A stretch of 64,000 bases of DNA from Tissierella sp. MB52-C2 (GCF_030931715.1 NZ_CP133261.1:1860001-1924000); one strand, 5' to 3'. Positions 8,144 through 17,069 are shown, numbered from the stretch's first letter. The notes: generated from the sequence alone by a model not told the origin. Translations and numbers: made by a program.

Positions 8144-10162
8144 ATGAGTAAAGAATATCATGATGATGAAATAATAGGAAAATCCTATGACAGTAAATTG
8201 ATGAGACGACTTCTGCAATATGCTAAACCTTATTTTTTTCATTTGCTCCTAGCTATTATTATGATGATTGCTATTACAGGCTTAGAGCTTTTAAGACCCT
8301 ATTTACTTAAGATAACCATAGACGACTATTTATCTGGCTATACAAAACCTATGTATGAAATGGAAATCAATTCTCCTTATGAAGGAACTATATTTAATGA
8401 TAAGAAATATATAAGAGTCAATTCTATAAAAGAAATAGACAAATTAAAATTAGAAAATTATCCAGTTGTAAATATAATCAAAGAAGATGGAAAATATTAT
8501 CTTGGAGATTATAAAGATGAATCAATTAAAGATAGAGTTCTTTTAGATAATGAGTCTTATATGGATTTTAGAAACCCAGATATTAAAGGTATCAACAATA
8601 TATCTCTCATTTTTCTAATTTCTATTATACTTGCTTTTACATTTAACTATGCTCAAATGCTAATTTTAAATTATACATCTCAAAAAATTATTTTTAATAT
8701 AAGACAAGAGATATTTACACATATTCAAAGCCTTTCCATATCTTTTTTTGATAAGAATCCTATTGGGAGACTCGTCACTAGAGTTACCAACGATACTGAA
8801 ACTTTAAATGAAATGTATACGTCTGTCTTAGTAAATTTATTTAAAGATATATTTGTCCTTATAGGTATTATATTTATTATGATTAAGATGAATTTAACTT
8901 TGGCTTTAATTTCCTTTGCCTTAGTTCCTTTAATCATTGTGGCATCTATTATCTTTAGAAAAAAAATCAGAGTAGTATATAGATTGGCAAGAGCGCAATT
9001 ATCTAAGATAAATTCTACCTTAAATGAAAACTTGACGGGAATAAGAATAATCCATATCTTTAGGAAAGAAGAAAAAATTTCAAATCAGTTTGATAAAATA
9101 AATCAAGATTATTTAACAACTGCAAAAAAAGAAATTACCCTTTTTGCCATATTTAGACCTTCCATAGAAGTAATTCGTTCGATAGGCATAGCCCTCATTA
9201 TATATTATGGTGGTGGGCAAGTTATTTCAAATGCGATAGAATTTGGAGTATTATATGCATTTATAGAATATCTACAGAGATTCTTTGAACCAATCCTTGA
9301 TTTAACTGAAAAATATAATATACTTCAATCTGCCATGGCCTCAAGTGAAAGGATCTTTCATATATTGGATAACACTGATATAATTGAAAATCCTAATAGT
9401 CCTATGAATATTGACAATATAAAGGGTAAAATTGAATTTAAAAACGTTTGGTTTGCCTATGAATCTGATAACTGGGTACTAAAAGATATTAACTTCACCA
9501 TAAATCCTGGTGAAACTATTGCTTTTGTCGGAGCAACGGGAGCTGGAAAATCTTCTATTATGAATTTAATCACTAGATTTTATGATGTACAGAAAGGTGA
9601 AATATTAATAGATGGTGTTAATATAAAAGAATATGACAAATATGAATTACGACAAAAAATAGGAGTAGTATTACAGGATGTCTTCTTATTTACTGGAACC
9701 ATAGAAGATAATATTAGACTAAATAAGCTTGAAATCTCTGATGAAAAGATTATAGAAGTTGCTAAATATGTCAATGCAGATCATTTTATAAATAAACTCC
9801 CTCTTAAATATAAGGAAGCTGTAATGGAAAGGGGTTCAACATTATCTTCTGGAGAAAGGCAACTTTTATCCTTTGCAAGAACTTTAGCCTATAACCCTAG
9901 TATATTAATACTAGACGAAGCCACATCAAGTATAGATACAGAAACTGAACTATTAATTCAAGATGCCCTTGAAAAATTAATTAAAGGTAGAACTAGTATT
10001 GCTGTTGCCCACAGATTATCTACTATTCAACACGCCGATAAAATTATAGTTCTTAGTAAGGGTAACATTAAAGAAATGGGGACTCATCAAGAGTTGCTAT
10101 CTATGGAAGGAATGTATTATGATTTATATAGACTTCAATATAAGGAAGACTTTGCTAAATAG
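8144..10162 (+). CDS. Heterodimeric ABC exporter, BmrD-like subunit with catalytic glutamate
   Basis: 672 residues: exporter membrane domain plus ATPase. An extra hydrophilic segment of about 85 residues (about 60-150) lies between the first two membrane helices, as in BmrD, and should face outward. Walker A is GATGAGKSS (about 464-472) and Walker B ILDEATSSID carries the catalytic Glu (about 592). The signature is LSSGERQ instead of LSGGQ, so in the heterodimer the composite site formed by this signature is probably the impaired one. The ribosome site (TAGGGGG) overlaps the stop codon of the upstream subunit, with a 10-nt gap. The two subunits should therefore be made together and assemble as one exporter. 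Confidence 0.92.
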   Translation: MSKEYHDDEIIGKSYDSKLMRRLLQYAKPYFFHLLLAIIMMIAITGLELLRPYLLKITIDDYLSGYTKPMYEMEINSPYEGTIFNDKKYIRVNSIKEIDKLKLENYPVVNIIKEDGKYYLGDYKDESIKDRVLLDNESYMDFRNPDIKGINNISLIFLISIILAFTFNYAQMLILNYTSQKIIFNIRQEIFTHIQSLSISFFDKNPIGRLVTRVTNDTETLNEMYTSVLVNLFKDIFVLIGIIFIMIKMNLTLALISFALVPLIIVASIIFRKKIRVVYRLARAQLSKINSTLNENLTGIRIIHIFRKEEKISNQFDKINQDYLTTAKKEITLFAIFRPSIEVIRSIGIALIIYYGGGQVISNAIEFGVLYAFIEYLQRFFEPILDLTEKYNILQSAMASSERIFHILDNTDIIENPNSPMNIDNIKGKIEFKNVWFAYESDNWVLKDINFTINPGETIAFVGATGAGKSSIMNLITRFYDVQKGEILIDGVNIKEYDKYELRQKIGVVLQDVFLFTGTIEDNIRLNKLEISDEKIIEVAKYVNADHFINKLPLKYKEAVMERGSTLSSGERQLLSFARTLAYNPSILILDEATSSIDTETELLIQDALEKLIKGRTSIAVAHRLSTIQHADKIIVLSKGNIKEMGTHQELLSMEGMYYDLYRLQYKEDFAK

Positions 10163-10228
10163 TTCTTTACTATTCCTCTATTCTTTAGTAAAATGCTTTA
10201 TAAATAAAACTTTAGGAGTGTTAATTAA

Positions 10229-11029
10229 ATGTACGACTTTCATCTTCATAGTGAATATTCCATTGACTCCAAAGCATCTATGGAATCCATGGTATTAGCT
10301 GCCATTGATAGGAATTTAAAAAGCATATGCTTTACTGATCATGTTGATTTAGATTCTACTGCACAAAGAATTGATTTTGTATTTAGAACATCTGATTATT
10401 TTAGAAATATCAGGCGAGTAAGATATAAATATATGAAAGACATTGAAATACTTGCAGGTGTAGAAATAGGAATTCAACCTCAGTTATTTGAAAGATATAA
10501 TGAATTTATTGATAATAATAATTTTGACTTTGTTTTAATGTCTATTCACTCAGTAAATAAGTTAGATATACATGCTGAAAGCTTTACTAAAGGAATTGAA
10601 CCTATAAAGGCTTTAGAAGCATACTATAATGATATGTATGATTGTGTGAAACATTTTAATAATTTTGATGTTTTAGGTCATTTAGATTATATTGATAGAT
10701 ATTTTGAAGATTATTCTGCTATTCCAAAATATAATGAATATTATTATATAATAGAAGCCATATTAAAAGTTTTAATTGCAAATGGTAAGGGAATTGAAGT
10801 AAATACTGCAGGAGTGAGATATGGCTTAGGATATTTCCACCCTAAGATTCAAATATTAAAATTATATAAGGAATTAGGAGGAGAAATAATAACCATAGGC
10901 TCTGATTCTCATAGCCCTGACACCATAGGATATGAATATAAAGCTGTGGAAAAGATGTTAAAGGAATTAGGATTTAAATATATTCACATTTTCAAAGAAA
11001 GAAAAAAGTTCCCTATAAACATTATATAA
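10229..11029 (+). CDS. PHP-domain phosphoesterase (histidinol-phosphatase HisJ family)
   Basis: 266 residues with the PHP metal-binding motifs: DFHLHSEYS at the N-terminus (HxH), FTDHVD, a central GVEIG, MSIHS, GHLDYI and a C-terminal GSDSHSP. These supply the His/Asp/Glu ligands for a trinuclear metal site. Length and motif order match the HisJ/HisK class, which hydrolyses histidinol phosphate in His biosynthesis. No other his gene is nearby and PHP proteins have varied substrates, so the specific reaction is uncertain. The ATG has a TTAGGAGTG site. The gene follows the ABC exporter by 66 nt and ends at the bidirectional hairpin at 11036. Confidence 0.85.
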   Translation: MYDFHLHSEYSIDSKASMESMVLAAIDRNLKSICFTDHVDLDSTAQRIDFVFRTSDYFRNIRRVRYKYMKDIEILAGVEIGIQPQLFERYNEFIDNNNFDFVLMSIHSVNKLDIHAESFTKGIEPIKALEAYYNDMYDCVKHFNNFDVLGHLDYIDRYFEDYSAIPKYNEYYYIIEAILKVLIANGKGIEVNTAGVRYGLGYFHPKIQILKLYKELGGEIITIGSDSHSPDTIGYEYKAVEKMLKELGFKYIHIFKERKKFPINII

Positions 11030-11035
11030 GAGCAT

Positions 11036-11071
11036 AAAAAATCCTCTTAGGCGAAACCTAAGAGGATTTTT
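11036..11071. terminator. Bidirectional Rho-independent terminator between the PHP gene and the 6S RNA
   Basis: A perfect 15-bp stem with a 5-nt loop (CGAAA): TCCTCTTAGG against CCTAAGAGGA, flanked by A5 on the left and T5 on the right. Because each arm ends in a T-run on its own strand, it can stop the plus-strand PHP transcript and the minus-strand 6S RNA. Confidence 0.9.
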
Positions 11072-11247
11072 CCCGCAATGCCGTCAACTGAGGTAATTCA
11101 TACCCGCCTTCTAAAAGGGGGGTTTCTTGTTAACATATTCTAACGTCCCCTCGAAGGGGCATGTTATCCAATGTTAAACCCAGACTCCCATGTCTGTTAT
11201 GTCGGTTGAATTAACAAAGCCAACGCACATCGCAGAGCTAATTTCTT
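11072..11247 (-). ncRNA. ssrS: 6S RNA (RNA polymerase-binding regulatory RNA)
   Basis: The minus-strand transcript of about 176 nt, before the terminator at 11036-11071, folds as a long rod. The ends pair through UCUGCGAUG (5' side, about 11229-11237) and CAUUGCGGG (3' side, just before the terminator). The middle contains GGGUUU/AAACCC and UUAACAU/AUGUUAA stems, capped by CCCC-UUCGA-GGGG. Unpaired stretches lie between, including CAACCGACAUAACAGACAUGGGAGUCUGG, which resembles the conserved Firmicute 6S element. 6S RNA mimics an open promoter and sequesters the sigma-A holoenzyme in slow growth. A near-consensus sigma-A promoter lies immediately upstream. No open reading frame crosses it. The identification rests on motif memory and structure, not on a covariance search. 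Confidence 0.78.
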
Positions 11248-11253
11248 ATATAT

Positions 11254-11282
11254 ATTATACATCTTATTTCTTATTTTTTCAA
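11254..11282 (-). promoter_or_regulatory. Sigma-A promoter of the 6S RNA gene
   Basis: On the minus strand, TTGAAA (11282-11277), a 17-nt spacer and TATAAT (11259-11254) form a near-perfect vegetative promoter. Counting 7 nt from the -10 box puts the RNA start near 11247, which coincides with the 5' end of the folded RNA. Confidence 0.85.
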
Positions 11283-11308
11283 GTAAACTAGAAATTTATT
11301 ATTTGTCA

Positions 11309-13051
11309 TTATTGGTAAACTATATTATTTATTTCATCTTCATTAAGCACTTCTTTATCTATAAGATTTTTGGCTAGGGAATGTAAAATATTAATATTAC
11401 TATTTAATAAATTAATAGTATCTTCATAAAGATTATTTAATATCTCCTTTGCCCTATCTGTTAATGTTCCACTATTAAGATTTCTACTTGATAAAACATT
11501 ATAACTTAAAAGCCCTACTTCTTCATCCATACCAAATACACCAATCATAGATAAAGCCATATCTGTAGCCTTTTCTAGATCTGAAGATGCACCTGTTGTA
11601 ATATTTTCTTTACCATAAATTATTTCCTCTGCTACTCTTCCACCAAGTGAAATCATTATACTAGATAGTATATCTTTTTTCGTTTGATACATTTTATCTG
11701 GAGGAATATTTAAACTAAAACCACCCATACCTTTTGTACTTGGAATAATACTAACTTTAGTAACTCTATTATCTTCCGCTACTAATTTTGCCACCAATGC
11801 ATGTCCAGCCTCATGGTATGCAGTTATTTCTCTATCTATATGCTTTATAGATGATCTATCTTTCTTTTCATCTCCAACTAATACTGAATAATAGGCTTTA
11901 TTTATATGATCCATTGTAATTTCTTTTGATTTTTCTTTTACAGCTATAATAGCAGATTCGTTCATTAGGTTTTCTAGCTTAGCACCACTGAAATAGATGG
12001 TTTCTAACGCAACCTTTTTTAAATTTACATTTTTAGCCACTGGCTTATTTCTGCTGTGTAATTTAAGAATTTCATATCTTCCATTTACATCTGGTAAAGA
12101 AACTTCCACCTGTCTATCAAATCTTCCTGGTCTCAATAAAGCTTCGTCTAAAATATCTAATCTATTTGTTGCTGCTACTACGATTATTCCCTCATTATCT
12201 TTAAATCCAGACATTTCAGTTAATAAGGCATTTAATGTCCTATCCCCTTCCTCACTTCCTGAAGGATTATCTCCTGATTTTCTCTTTTTTCCTAGGGAAT
12301 CTATTTCATCTATAAATATAACAGACTTTCCTGCATCTTTAGCTTTTTTAAATAATTCTCTTATACGGCTGGCACCAAGTCCTGCATATACTTGTACAAA
12401 ATCAGAGCCTGATACAGCATAGAAAGGAACTTCTGCTTCTCCTGCCATTGCCTTAGCCATAAGAGTTTTTCCTGTTCCTGGAGCTCCATATAAAAGAATT
12501 CCTCTCGGTAATCTTGCACCAAATTTATTATAAATCTCTGGATTTTTTATGAAGTCCACCATGTCCATTAAAGATTCTTTAGCCTCATCATTACCTGCTA
12601 CATCTTTAAAAGTTATTCTTTTATTAGATGACTCTGCGTCTATTTCAGACATTTTAGCCATTTCTTTCTCAGCTTGTTTAGACATATTCTTGTTTAAATA
12701 AAATACCATAAATCCCATGGCCGATACTAATATTATCATAGGTATAGCTTGACTTGCACTATTGGTCTTTTCCACTACATTTACATCGTACATCAACAAT
12801 TCTTCTTTAAAACCATCAGTTCTTGGATTATCAGTAATGGCCAATTTACCATTTGTAAGCTTTACCTTTATTTTTCCGCCATTGGATAATTCCACTTCTT
12901 TTACTAACCCCTTCTGTAAATGAGTTAAAAATAAGGTGTAAGTCATGTCCTCTATCTTATTCTTTGTTTGCATATAAAATAGACTGGCAGATAATAGTAC
13001 TATAGAAATAGTTATAAGTAAAATTAACTTTAACTTCTTATTTATTTGCAT
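11309..13051 (-). CDS. ftsH: FtsH-like membrane AAA+ zinc metalloprotease
   Basis: 580 residues. A first membrane helix at about 8-26, an extracytoplasmic FtsH_ext segment and a second helix at about 103-119 precede the AAA domain with Walker A GAPGTGKT (about 189-196), Walker B VIFIDEID and SRH RPGRFDR. The protease domain has the zinc motif HEAGH (about 413-417). It degrades membrane and regulatory proteins in an ATP-driven hexamer. The pore loop reads FVQVYAGLGA, not the usual FVEMFVGVGA. At 580 residues it is shorter than most bacterial FtsH, mainly at the C-terminus. It may therefore be a second, specialised FtsH rather than the housekeeping copy. ATG 13051 is preferred to the in-frame TTG at 13054 because the AAGGAG site is 7 nt before it. 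Confidence 0.9.
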   Translation of the reverse strand: MQINKKLKLILLITISIVLLSASLFYMQTKNKIEDMTYTLFLTHLQKGLVKEVELSNGGKIKVKLTNGKLAITDNPRTDGFKEELLMYDVNVVEKTNSASQAIPMIILVSAMGFMVFYLNKNMSKQAEKEMAKMSEIDAESSNKRITFKDVAGNDEAKESLMDMVDFIKNPEIYNKFGARLPRGILLYGAPGTGKTLMAKAMAGEAEVPFYAVSGSDFVQVYAGLGASRIRELFKKAKDAGKSVIFIDEIDSLGKKRKSGDNPSGSEEGDRTLNALLTEMSGFKDNEGIIVVAATNRLDILDEALLRPGRFDRQVEVSLPDVNGRYEILKLHSRNKPVAKNVNLKKVALETIYFSGAKLENLMNESAIIAVKEKSKEITMDHINKAYYSVLVGDEKKDRSSIKHIDREITAYHEAGHALVAKLVAEDNRVTKVSIIPSTKGMGGFSLNIPPDKMYQTKKDILSSIMISLGGRVAEEIIYGKENITTGASSDLEKATDMALSMIGVFGMDEEVGLLSYNVLSSRNLNSGTLTDRAKEILNNLYEDTINLLNSNINILHSLAKNLIDKEVLNEDEINNIVYQ

Positions 13052-13150
13052 CAAACCACTCCTTTTGGTTTACATAACGTACAATCTATTATAACATCTT
13101 ATTATTTCTATGTCCATTTCCTAGATTTGTAAATTGATTAAGGAAAATTA

Positions 13151-13185
13151 TAAAAGGGCCAACTATTTTAAAGTTAGCCCTTTTA
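13151..13185 (-). terminator. Terminator after the 93-aa gene
   Basis: Stem TAAAAGGGC/GCCCTTTTA extended by AAC/GTT across one mismatch, with a 9-nt loop. A/T-rich flanks give a U-run on the minus strand. It sits directly after the stop of the gene at 13190-13471, which reads toward it. Confidence 0.65.
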
Positions 13186-13189
13186 TCTA

Positions 13190-13471
13190 TTAATCTTTAT
13201 CTAAAATTCTTAATATCTTATCTAGCTTTGAATTTTGTTCTTCACTTAACATAGGTCTAATACTCTCTAACTTGTTAAACATTTCTTCATATTGTTCTTT
13301 GCTCATTTGCTCTTCCATCTCACTATTTACTCTTATGATTTCTACAAACAATTCATCATCGGATTTATCCTTATATGCATCCTGCAAGTTTTCAATTAAT
13401 GTAATATCCTCTTCACTAGGGTTATATTTACCTATATTATCCACAATATTTTTTATATCTTTTTTCTTCAT
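13190..13471 (-). CDS. Small acidic helical protein of unknown function (93 aa)
   Basis: 93 residues, soluble, mostly helical and acidic, with segments such as DDELFVEIIRVNSEMEEQMS and LDKILRILDKD. The start is well supported by AAGGAGG, 7 nt upstream of the ATG at 13471. A terminator follows, so it is probably a monocistronic unit. It is divergent from the gene at 13601, with 129 bp between starts, which suggests a possible shared regulatory region. Together with the next gene, whose products are both Met/Lys-rich and helical, it could form a functional pair, but that is inference. I do not recognise a family. Confidence 0.7.
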   Translation of the reverse strand: MKKKDIKNIVDNIGKYNPSEEDITLIENLQDAYKDKSDDELFVEIIRVNSEMEEQMSKEQYEEMFNKLESIRPMLSEEQNSKLDKILRILDKD

Positions 13472-13600
13472 GCCTTTACCTCCTTCTATATTATATTTAA
13501 ATTTATGAAACTTAAAGTAAATATATTACTAAATTGAACTGCAACTATTAATTCATTTTTGCATATAATGATTATTATATTATGATTAGGAGGGATATTC

Positions 13601-14218
13601 TTGGATAATAAAATATTGATATTCTTATTTTTACTAGTATTAGGTAAGAATCAAGAGACTGAATCAACGGCATTACATTCTTTAGGTAATTTTGTAAATA
13701 CCCTGGAGGTAGACCCTGAATATACTGCTGAAAAGATTAAAGTAGTAAAAAAAGTTGGAGCATATTTTCCAGAGCATTACATACCTTTGATAAATAAATC
13801 AATATTATTTACGGAAAGATTAGTTAAAATAAATGAATTAGCTAATTTTATGAAAAACGATGAATATGCTTATATTAAGGAGCCTATTTCTGTTAATAAC
13901 AATAAAGAAAGAATAAGTAAAGTAGTCAATGTAATCCAAAACGAAGTTCCAAAAACGGAAGTAAAAAACTTAGGAATGATGATGGACTTAATTATTAATA
14001 TGGATAAATATAAGCAAATGTTTTCAATGTTAACCTCAGTAATGGGAAATCAAGATGCATTAAAAGATCCTACACAGTTAATAGGTATGCTTGCACCTAT
14101 TATGGGTGGCGATAGTCAGCAAAATGGTGATAAGATGAAGGAAATGAGTAAGATGATGGAAATTATGAAGGCATTAAATGCACCTACACCTAAAAATGAA
14201 GAAAGAAAGGCTAAATAA
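13601..14218 (+). CDS. Conserved-looking protein of unknown function (205 aa)
   Basis: 205 residues starting at TTG 13601 behind a strong AGGAGGG site. It has a short hydrophobic start (ILIFLFLLVLG) that may act as a membrane anchor. A charged helical body follows, then a Met-rich region (about 125-190, with MMMDLIINMDKYKQMFSM), a Gly/Asp patch and a basic tail rich in Lys. No catalytic motif is evident. It is divergent from the small acidic gene at 13471 and converges on the pseudouridine synthase gene, sharing the hairpin at 14261-14305. I do not recognise the family. Confidence 0.7.
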   Translation: MDNKILIFLFLLVLGKNQETESTALHSLGNFVNTLEVDPEYTAEKIKVVKKVGAYFPEHYIPLINKSILFTERLVKINELANFMKNDEYAYIKEPISVNNNKERISKVVNVIQNEVPKTEVKNLGMMMDLIINMDKYKQMFSMLTSVMGNQDALKDPTQLIGMLAPIMGGDSQQNGDKMKEMSKMMEIMKALNAPTPKNEERKAK

Positions 14219-14260
14219 TGAGAAAGAGAAGAAAAGCAGAACTTTTCTATTCGCTATAAA

Positions 14261-14305
14261 AAATCATCTAAAGAATAAGTATTTTACTTATCCTTTAGAT
14301 GATTT
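14261..14305. terminator. Terminator between convergent genes
   Basis: A 13-bp outer stem (AAATCATCTAAAG/CTTTAGATGATTT) and a 6-bp inner stem (ATAAGT/ACTTAT) separated by a small bulge. It overlaps the stop codon at 14284 of the minus-strand gene. With A/T runs on both sides it can serve both converging genes. Confidence 0.75.
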
Positions 14306-15186
14306 ATCAATTCTTCCATATCCCTTGGCAATGGAGCAATAAATTCTATATATTCTTTTGTCCTAGGATGTTTTATCTTCAAATAATAAGAATGAAGGGC
14401 TTGCCTATGGATCTGAGTACTTTCTTCATCATATAAAGTATCACCTATTATGGGATGCCCAATATGATTTAAATGAACTCTAATCTGATGGGATCTTCCT
14501 GTAAATATTTGAATATCTAGCAAAGTGGCATCTTCATACCTTTCTATTACAGAGTACTTAGTCAAAGCCTCTTGTCCTTCTTCTTTTATGGCCTTTCTAA
14601 TACTTTTTTCTTCTTCTCTACCAATGGGTAAATCTATATAATCCTCTTGCTTTTCTACTCGTCCTTTAACAATTGCCTGATATTTTTTTTCTACTATATT
14701 TGACTCAAATTGTAAAGCCATTTGTTGGTGGGCAAAGGAGTTTTTTGCAACTATTAAAATTCCTGTAGTGTTCATATCTAGTCTATTTACAAATCTAATT
14801 TTCTTTTTTATTCCCTTTTCCTTGAAATAATATGATATTCCATTGGATAAAGTATTTTCTTGATGGGACTTTGTTGGATGTACTACAATATTTGGTTGCT
14901 TATTTAAGATTAAAAGGTCAAAATCTTCATAAACAATATCTATATCTATTTTTTCTGGACTAGTATTTTCTTCTTCATCTCCCATATAAATTGATACTAT
15001 ATCTCCTTTTTCAAGTTTTAATCCTTTTCTTCTAAACTTCCCATTTATATAGATATTCTTTTCCTTATATAATCTTCTAAATAATCTTCCTGATAAATCC
15101 TTAGTAACAAGAAATTCTTCTAAGTCTAAATCATCCCTGTCTACTTTAAATATGACAACATTTTCGCTTTCTTTGAATAAATCCAT
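14284..15186 (-). CDS. RluA-family 23S/tRNA pseudouridine synthase
   Basis: 300 residues: an S4-like RNA-binding domain (about 10-85), then the RluA catalytic domain with the Asp motif RFVNRLDMNTTGIL (about 135-148) and the later GRSHQIRVHL motif. It isomerises selected uridines in rRNA or tRNA; the exact site cannot be assigned. The start is ATG 15186, fixed by GGAGG 5 nt upstream. An in-frame TTG at 15198 lies ahead of this site and is rejected. A second RluA-type enzyme is at 48705, so the genome carries several paralogues. The gene is divergent from NAD kinase, with about 103 bp between starts. Confidence 0.92.
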   Translation of the reverse strand: MDLFKESENVVIFKVDRDDLDLEEFLVTKDLSGRLFRRLYKEKNIYINGKFRRKGLKLEKGDIVSIYMGDEEENTSPEKIDIDIVYEDFDLLILNKQPNIVVHPTKSHQENTLSNGISYYFKEKGIKKKIRFVNRLDMNTTGILIVAKNSFAHQQMALQFESNIVEKKYQAIVKGRVEKQEDYIDLPIGREEEKSIRKAIKEEGQEALTKYSVIERYEDATLLDIQIFTGRSHQIRVHLNHIGHPIIGDTLYDEESTQIHRQALHSYYLKIKHPRTKEYIEFIAPLPRDMEELINHLKDK

Positions 15187-15289
15187 AATTACCTCCAAAT
15201 TTTCTTATGTTTATTATATAATATAGGTAAACTAATTATATCAAATATTATATGATTTAAAAGGCTAAAATCATTTAGGGGGTAAACGT

Positions 15290-16102
15290 GTGAGTTCAAA
15301 CGAAAAAAGAATAATTAATATTATTTCAAACTATAATTATGAATCCAAGAAGACATCTCAAATCTTATCAGATAAACTTATAAATAAAGGCTTTCAGATA
15401 TCGGAAAAATATAGTGATGATGCAGAATTAAATATATGTGTAGGTGGGGATGGCTCCTTTTTAAGAGCAATACATCGTAATAAGTTTCCTAGTATTCCCT
15501 TTGTAGGTATAAATACTGGTCACTTAGGGTTTTTTCAAGAAATCTTACCTGAAAATATAGATGAATTTATAAATAGATACATAGATAAAGACTATTTAGT
15601 AGAGGAGATTGCATTGGTAAGTGCAGAAATATGCACTAAAAGTAAGAGTTTCTTTCTTACTGGTGTCAATGAAATTGTTGTTAAGGGGATTAAATCTAAA
15701 GTTGTTCATCTAGAAATCTTTTTAGATGGAAATCATTTAGAAAAATTTAGTGGAGATGGTGTAATTATTTCTACTCCAGTAGGTAGTACCGCTTATAACT
15801 TCTCCAGTGGAGGCAGTATAATATATCCATCCCTAAAGACTTTACAGCTGACTCCCTTATCTCCTATTAGCTCTAAGGTATATAGATCATTACCTAATAG
15901 TGCAGTAGTTCCAGGAGATATAACTATATCTATTAAACCTGAATTTAGATATGAAAATTCTATTTTAATTATAAATGATGGAGTTGAGTTTAAATATAAT
16001 AATATTACCAGTATAAATTTAAAACTTTCTCATAAGACTATTAAGAAATTAAACTTTGATAAAGATATGTATTGGAGTAATTTAAGAAGTAAGTTTTTAT
16101 AG
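15290..16102 (+). CDS. nadK: NAD kinase
   Basis: 270 residues. It carries the NAD-kinase motif GGDGSFLRAIH (about 51-61), then GINTGHLGFF, and the GDGVIISTPVGSTAYNFSSGG block that binds NAD. It makes NADP+ from NAD+ and ATP in the cytoplasm. The start is GTG 15290 with an AGGGGG site 7 nt upstream. In many Firmicutes nadK lies between tlyA and recN; here those genes sit 40 kb away without it, so it appears relocated. It is monocistronic and ends in two hairpins. Confidence 0.95.
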   Translation: MSSNEKRIINIISNYNYESKKTSQILSDKLINKGFQISEKYSDDAELNICVGGDGSFLRAIHRNKFPSIPFVGINTGHLGFFQEILPENIDEFINRYIDKDYLVEEIALVSAEICTKSKSFFLTGVNEIVVKGIKSKVVHLEIFLDGNHLEKFSGDGVIISTPVGSTAYNFSSGGSIIYPSLKTLQLTPLSPISSKVYRSLPNSAVVPGDITISIKPEFRYENSILIINDGVEFKYNNITSINLKLSHKTIKKLNFDKDMYWSNLRSKFL

Positions 16103-16107
16103 GAAAA

Positions 16108-16133
16108 CTATCCCATTGTATACAATGGGATAG
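16108..16133. repeat. 26-bp perfect palindrome just after nadK
   Basis: CTATCCCATTGTA followed by its exact complement TACAATGGGATAG, starting 5 nt after the nadK stop. It has no T-run, so it is not a classical terminator by itself. It could be an RNA stabiliser or a dyad protein-binding site. Confidence 0.6.
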
Positions 16134-16143
16134 AAGTTATCGG

Positions 16144-16200
16144 AAAACCCCTTGATTTAAGAAATCATATTATGTGAATACTTAAATTAAGGGGTTTTTT
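16144..16200 (+). terminator. Terminator of nadK
   Basis: An 18-bp stem with one G-T pair (AAAACCCCTTGATTTAAG against CTTAAATTAAGGGGTTTT) encloses a 19-nt loop and ends in TTTTTT on the plus strand. It separates nadK from the convergent membrane-protein gene at 16210. Confidence 0.85.
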
Positions 16201-16209
16201 CGTTGATTT

Positions 16210-16812
16210 TTAGATTCGGTATTTTTTCCGTGGTCTAGATATCCTTATTATACTGATACGCATAAAAATAATAGCAAAGAGCTGTGTTAATAAATGTAAA
16301 GTGCTTTTCAATATCAGAAACTTATCAATTTCTTTTTCTGCTTCTCCATATATTTCTATATACTTTTTATATGATCTGATGTCATAATATAATGCTATTG
16401 AAACCCATAATATGACCATAATAGTAATCATATAAGTTAGTAATTCCACAATACTACTGAAAACCTTCTCACCATATAATTTAGTTATAATAACCATGGA
16501 TATGCCAACTATAGCAAATATTTTTATTCTATATTTCTTCTTGTGAATTGCCCTTCTCCTCGAAGCATCTAGATAGTGCATAAGAAAAGTTTTATCAGAA
16601 GAAACACTAAATTTTTTCGGAATATATTTCTCCCTAATCTTTTTATAATCTTCAGGAATATTATAATAGGCCTTATTTTCTAGATTAAATATCTTAATAT
16701 AAAATATGCAGATTATTGGTAAGAAAAAATGTATATTTCTCACCTTCATTAAAAAATACATAGCTATAGAGTTTAGCGGAATAAAAATTGTTATAAAATT
16801 AATAAAATTCAT
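16210..16812 (-). CDS. Multi-pass membrane protein of unknown function
   Basis: 200 residues with about five hydrophobic segments: about 3-20 and 25-40 at the N-terminus, a pair at about 100-118 and 125-145, and one at about 170-190. A basic hydrophilic loop (about 45-95) lies between and a basic tail (SRPRKKYRI) ends the protein. ATG 16812 has an AGGAG site at good distance. It is the last gene in the direction of the peptide-biosynthesis operon, 370 bp downstream of the ABC permease with a decayed-looking ORF between. Small hydrophobic proteins in that position are often immunity factors, but nothing in this sequence proves it. No family recognised. Confidence 0.6.
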   Translation of the reverse strand: MNFINFITIFIPLNSIAMYFLMKVRNIHFFLPIICIFYIKIFNLENKAYYNIPEDYKKIREKYIPKKFSVSSDKTFLMHYLDASRRRAIHKKKYRIKIFAIVGISMVIITKLYGEKVFSSIVELLTYMITIMVILWVSIALYYDIRSYKKYIEIYGEAEKEIDKFLILKSTLHLLTQLFAIIFMRISIIRISRPRKKYRI

Positions 16813-16874
16813 ATTGAAATCTCCTAGTTGTTATTAATATACTTAGTAATGAATATTTGCTAGAAAATGTTTTT

Positions 16875-17069
16875 TTAAAAGTTTCTATGAATTCCTTTTA
16901 AGTCTAATAATAATATAGTATATGCAGTAAACTCTACCGTAGAGTACCCAAGATTTACAAAGGTCTGTACTTTACCTATATAATCATTTAAAATTGAATC
17001 TACAGATGTAATAGCAGTTACCGCTGCAGCCTTAAAGCCATTTGCACTTAATTCATATAATACCTCCAA
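16875..17069 (-). pseudogene. Possible decayed gene fragment downstream of the transporter
   Basis: A 64-codon ORF beginning at TTG 17069. That TTG overlaps the only SD-like GGAGG, and the ATG which the GGAGG would serve is followed at once by AAT TAA, so the start is not credible. Reading upstream, a second frame gives protein-like sequence (LTGQQSWERQARNFLSLLDD, about 17055-17120) that ends at a stop near 17048, where the downstream frame takes over. Codons here are richer in GCT/GCA/GCG than in the neighbours. This pattern fits a frameshifted remnant, but a short spurious ORF is also possible. No family is recognised. The rest of the 369-bp gap between 16812 and 17182 shows nothing else. 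Confidence 0.3.
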
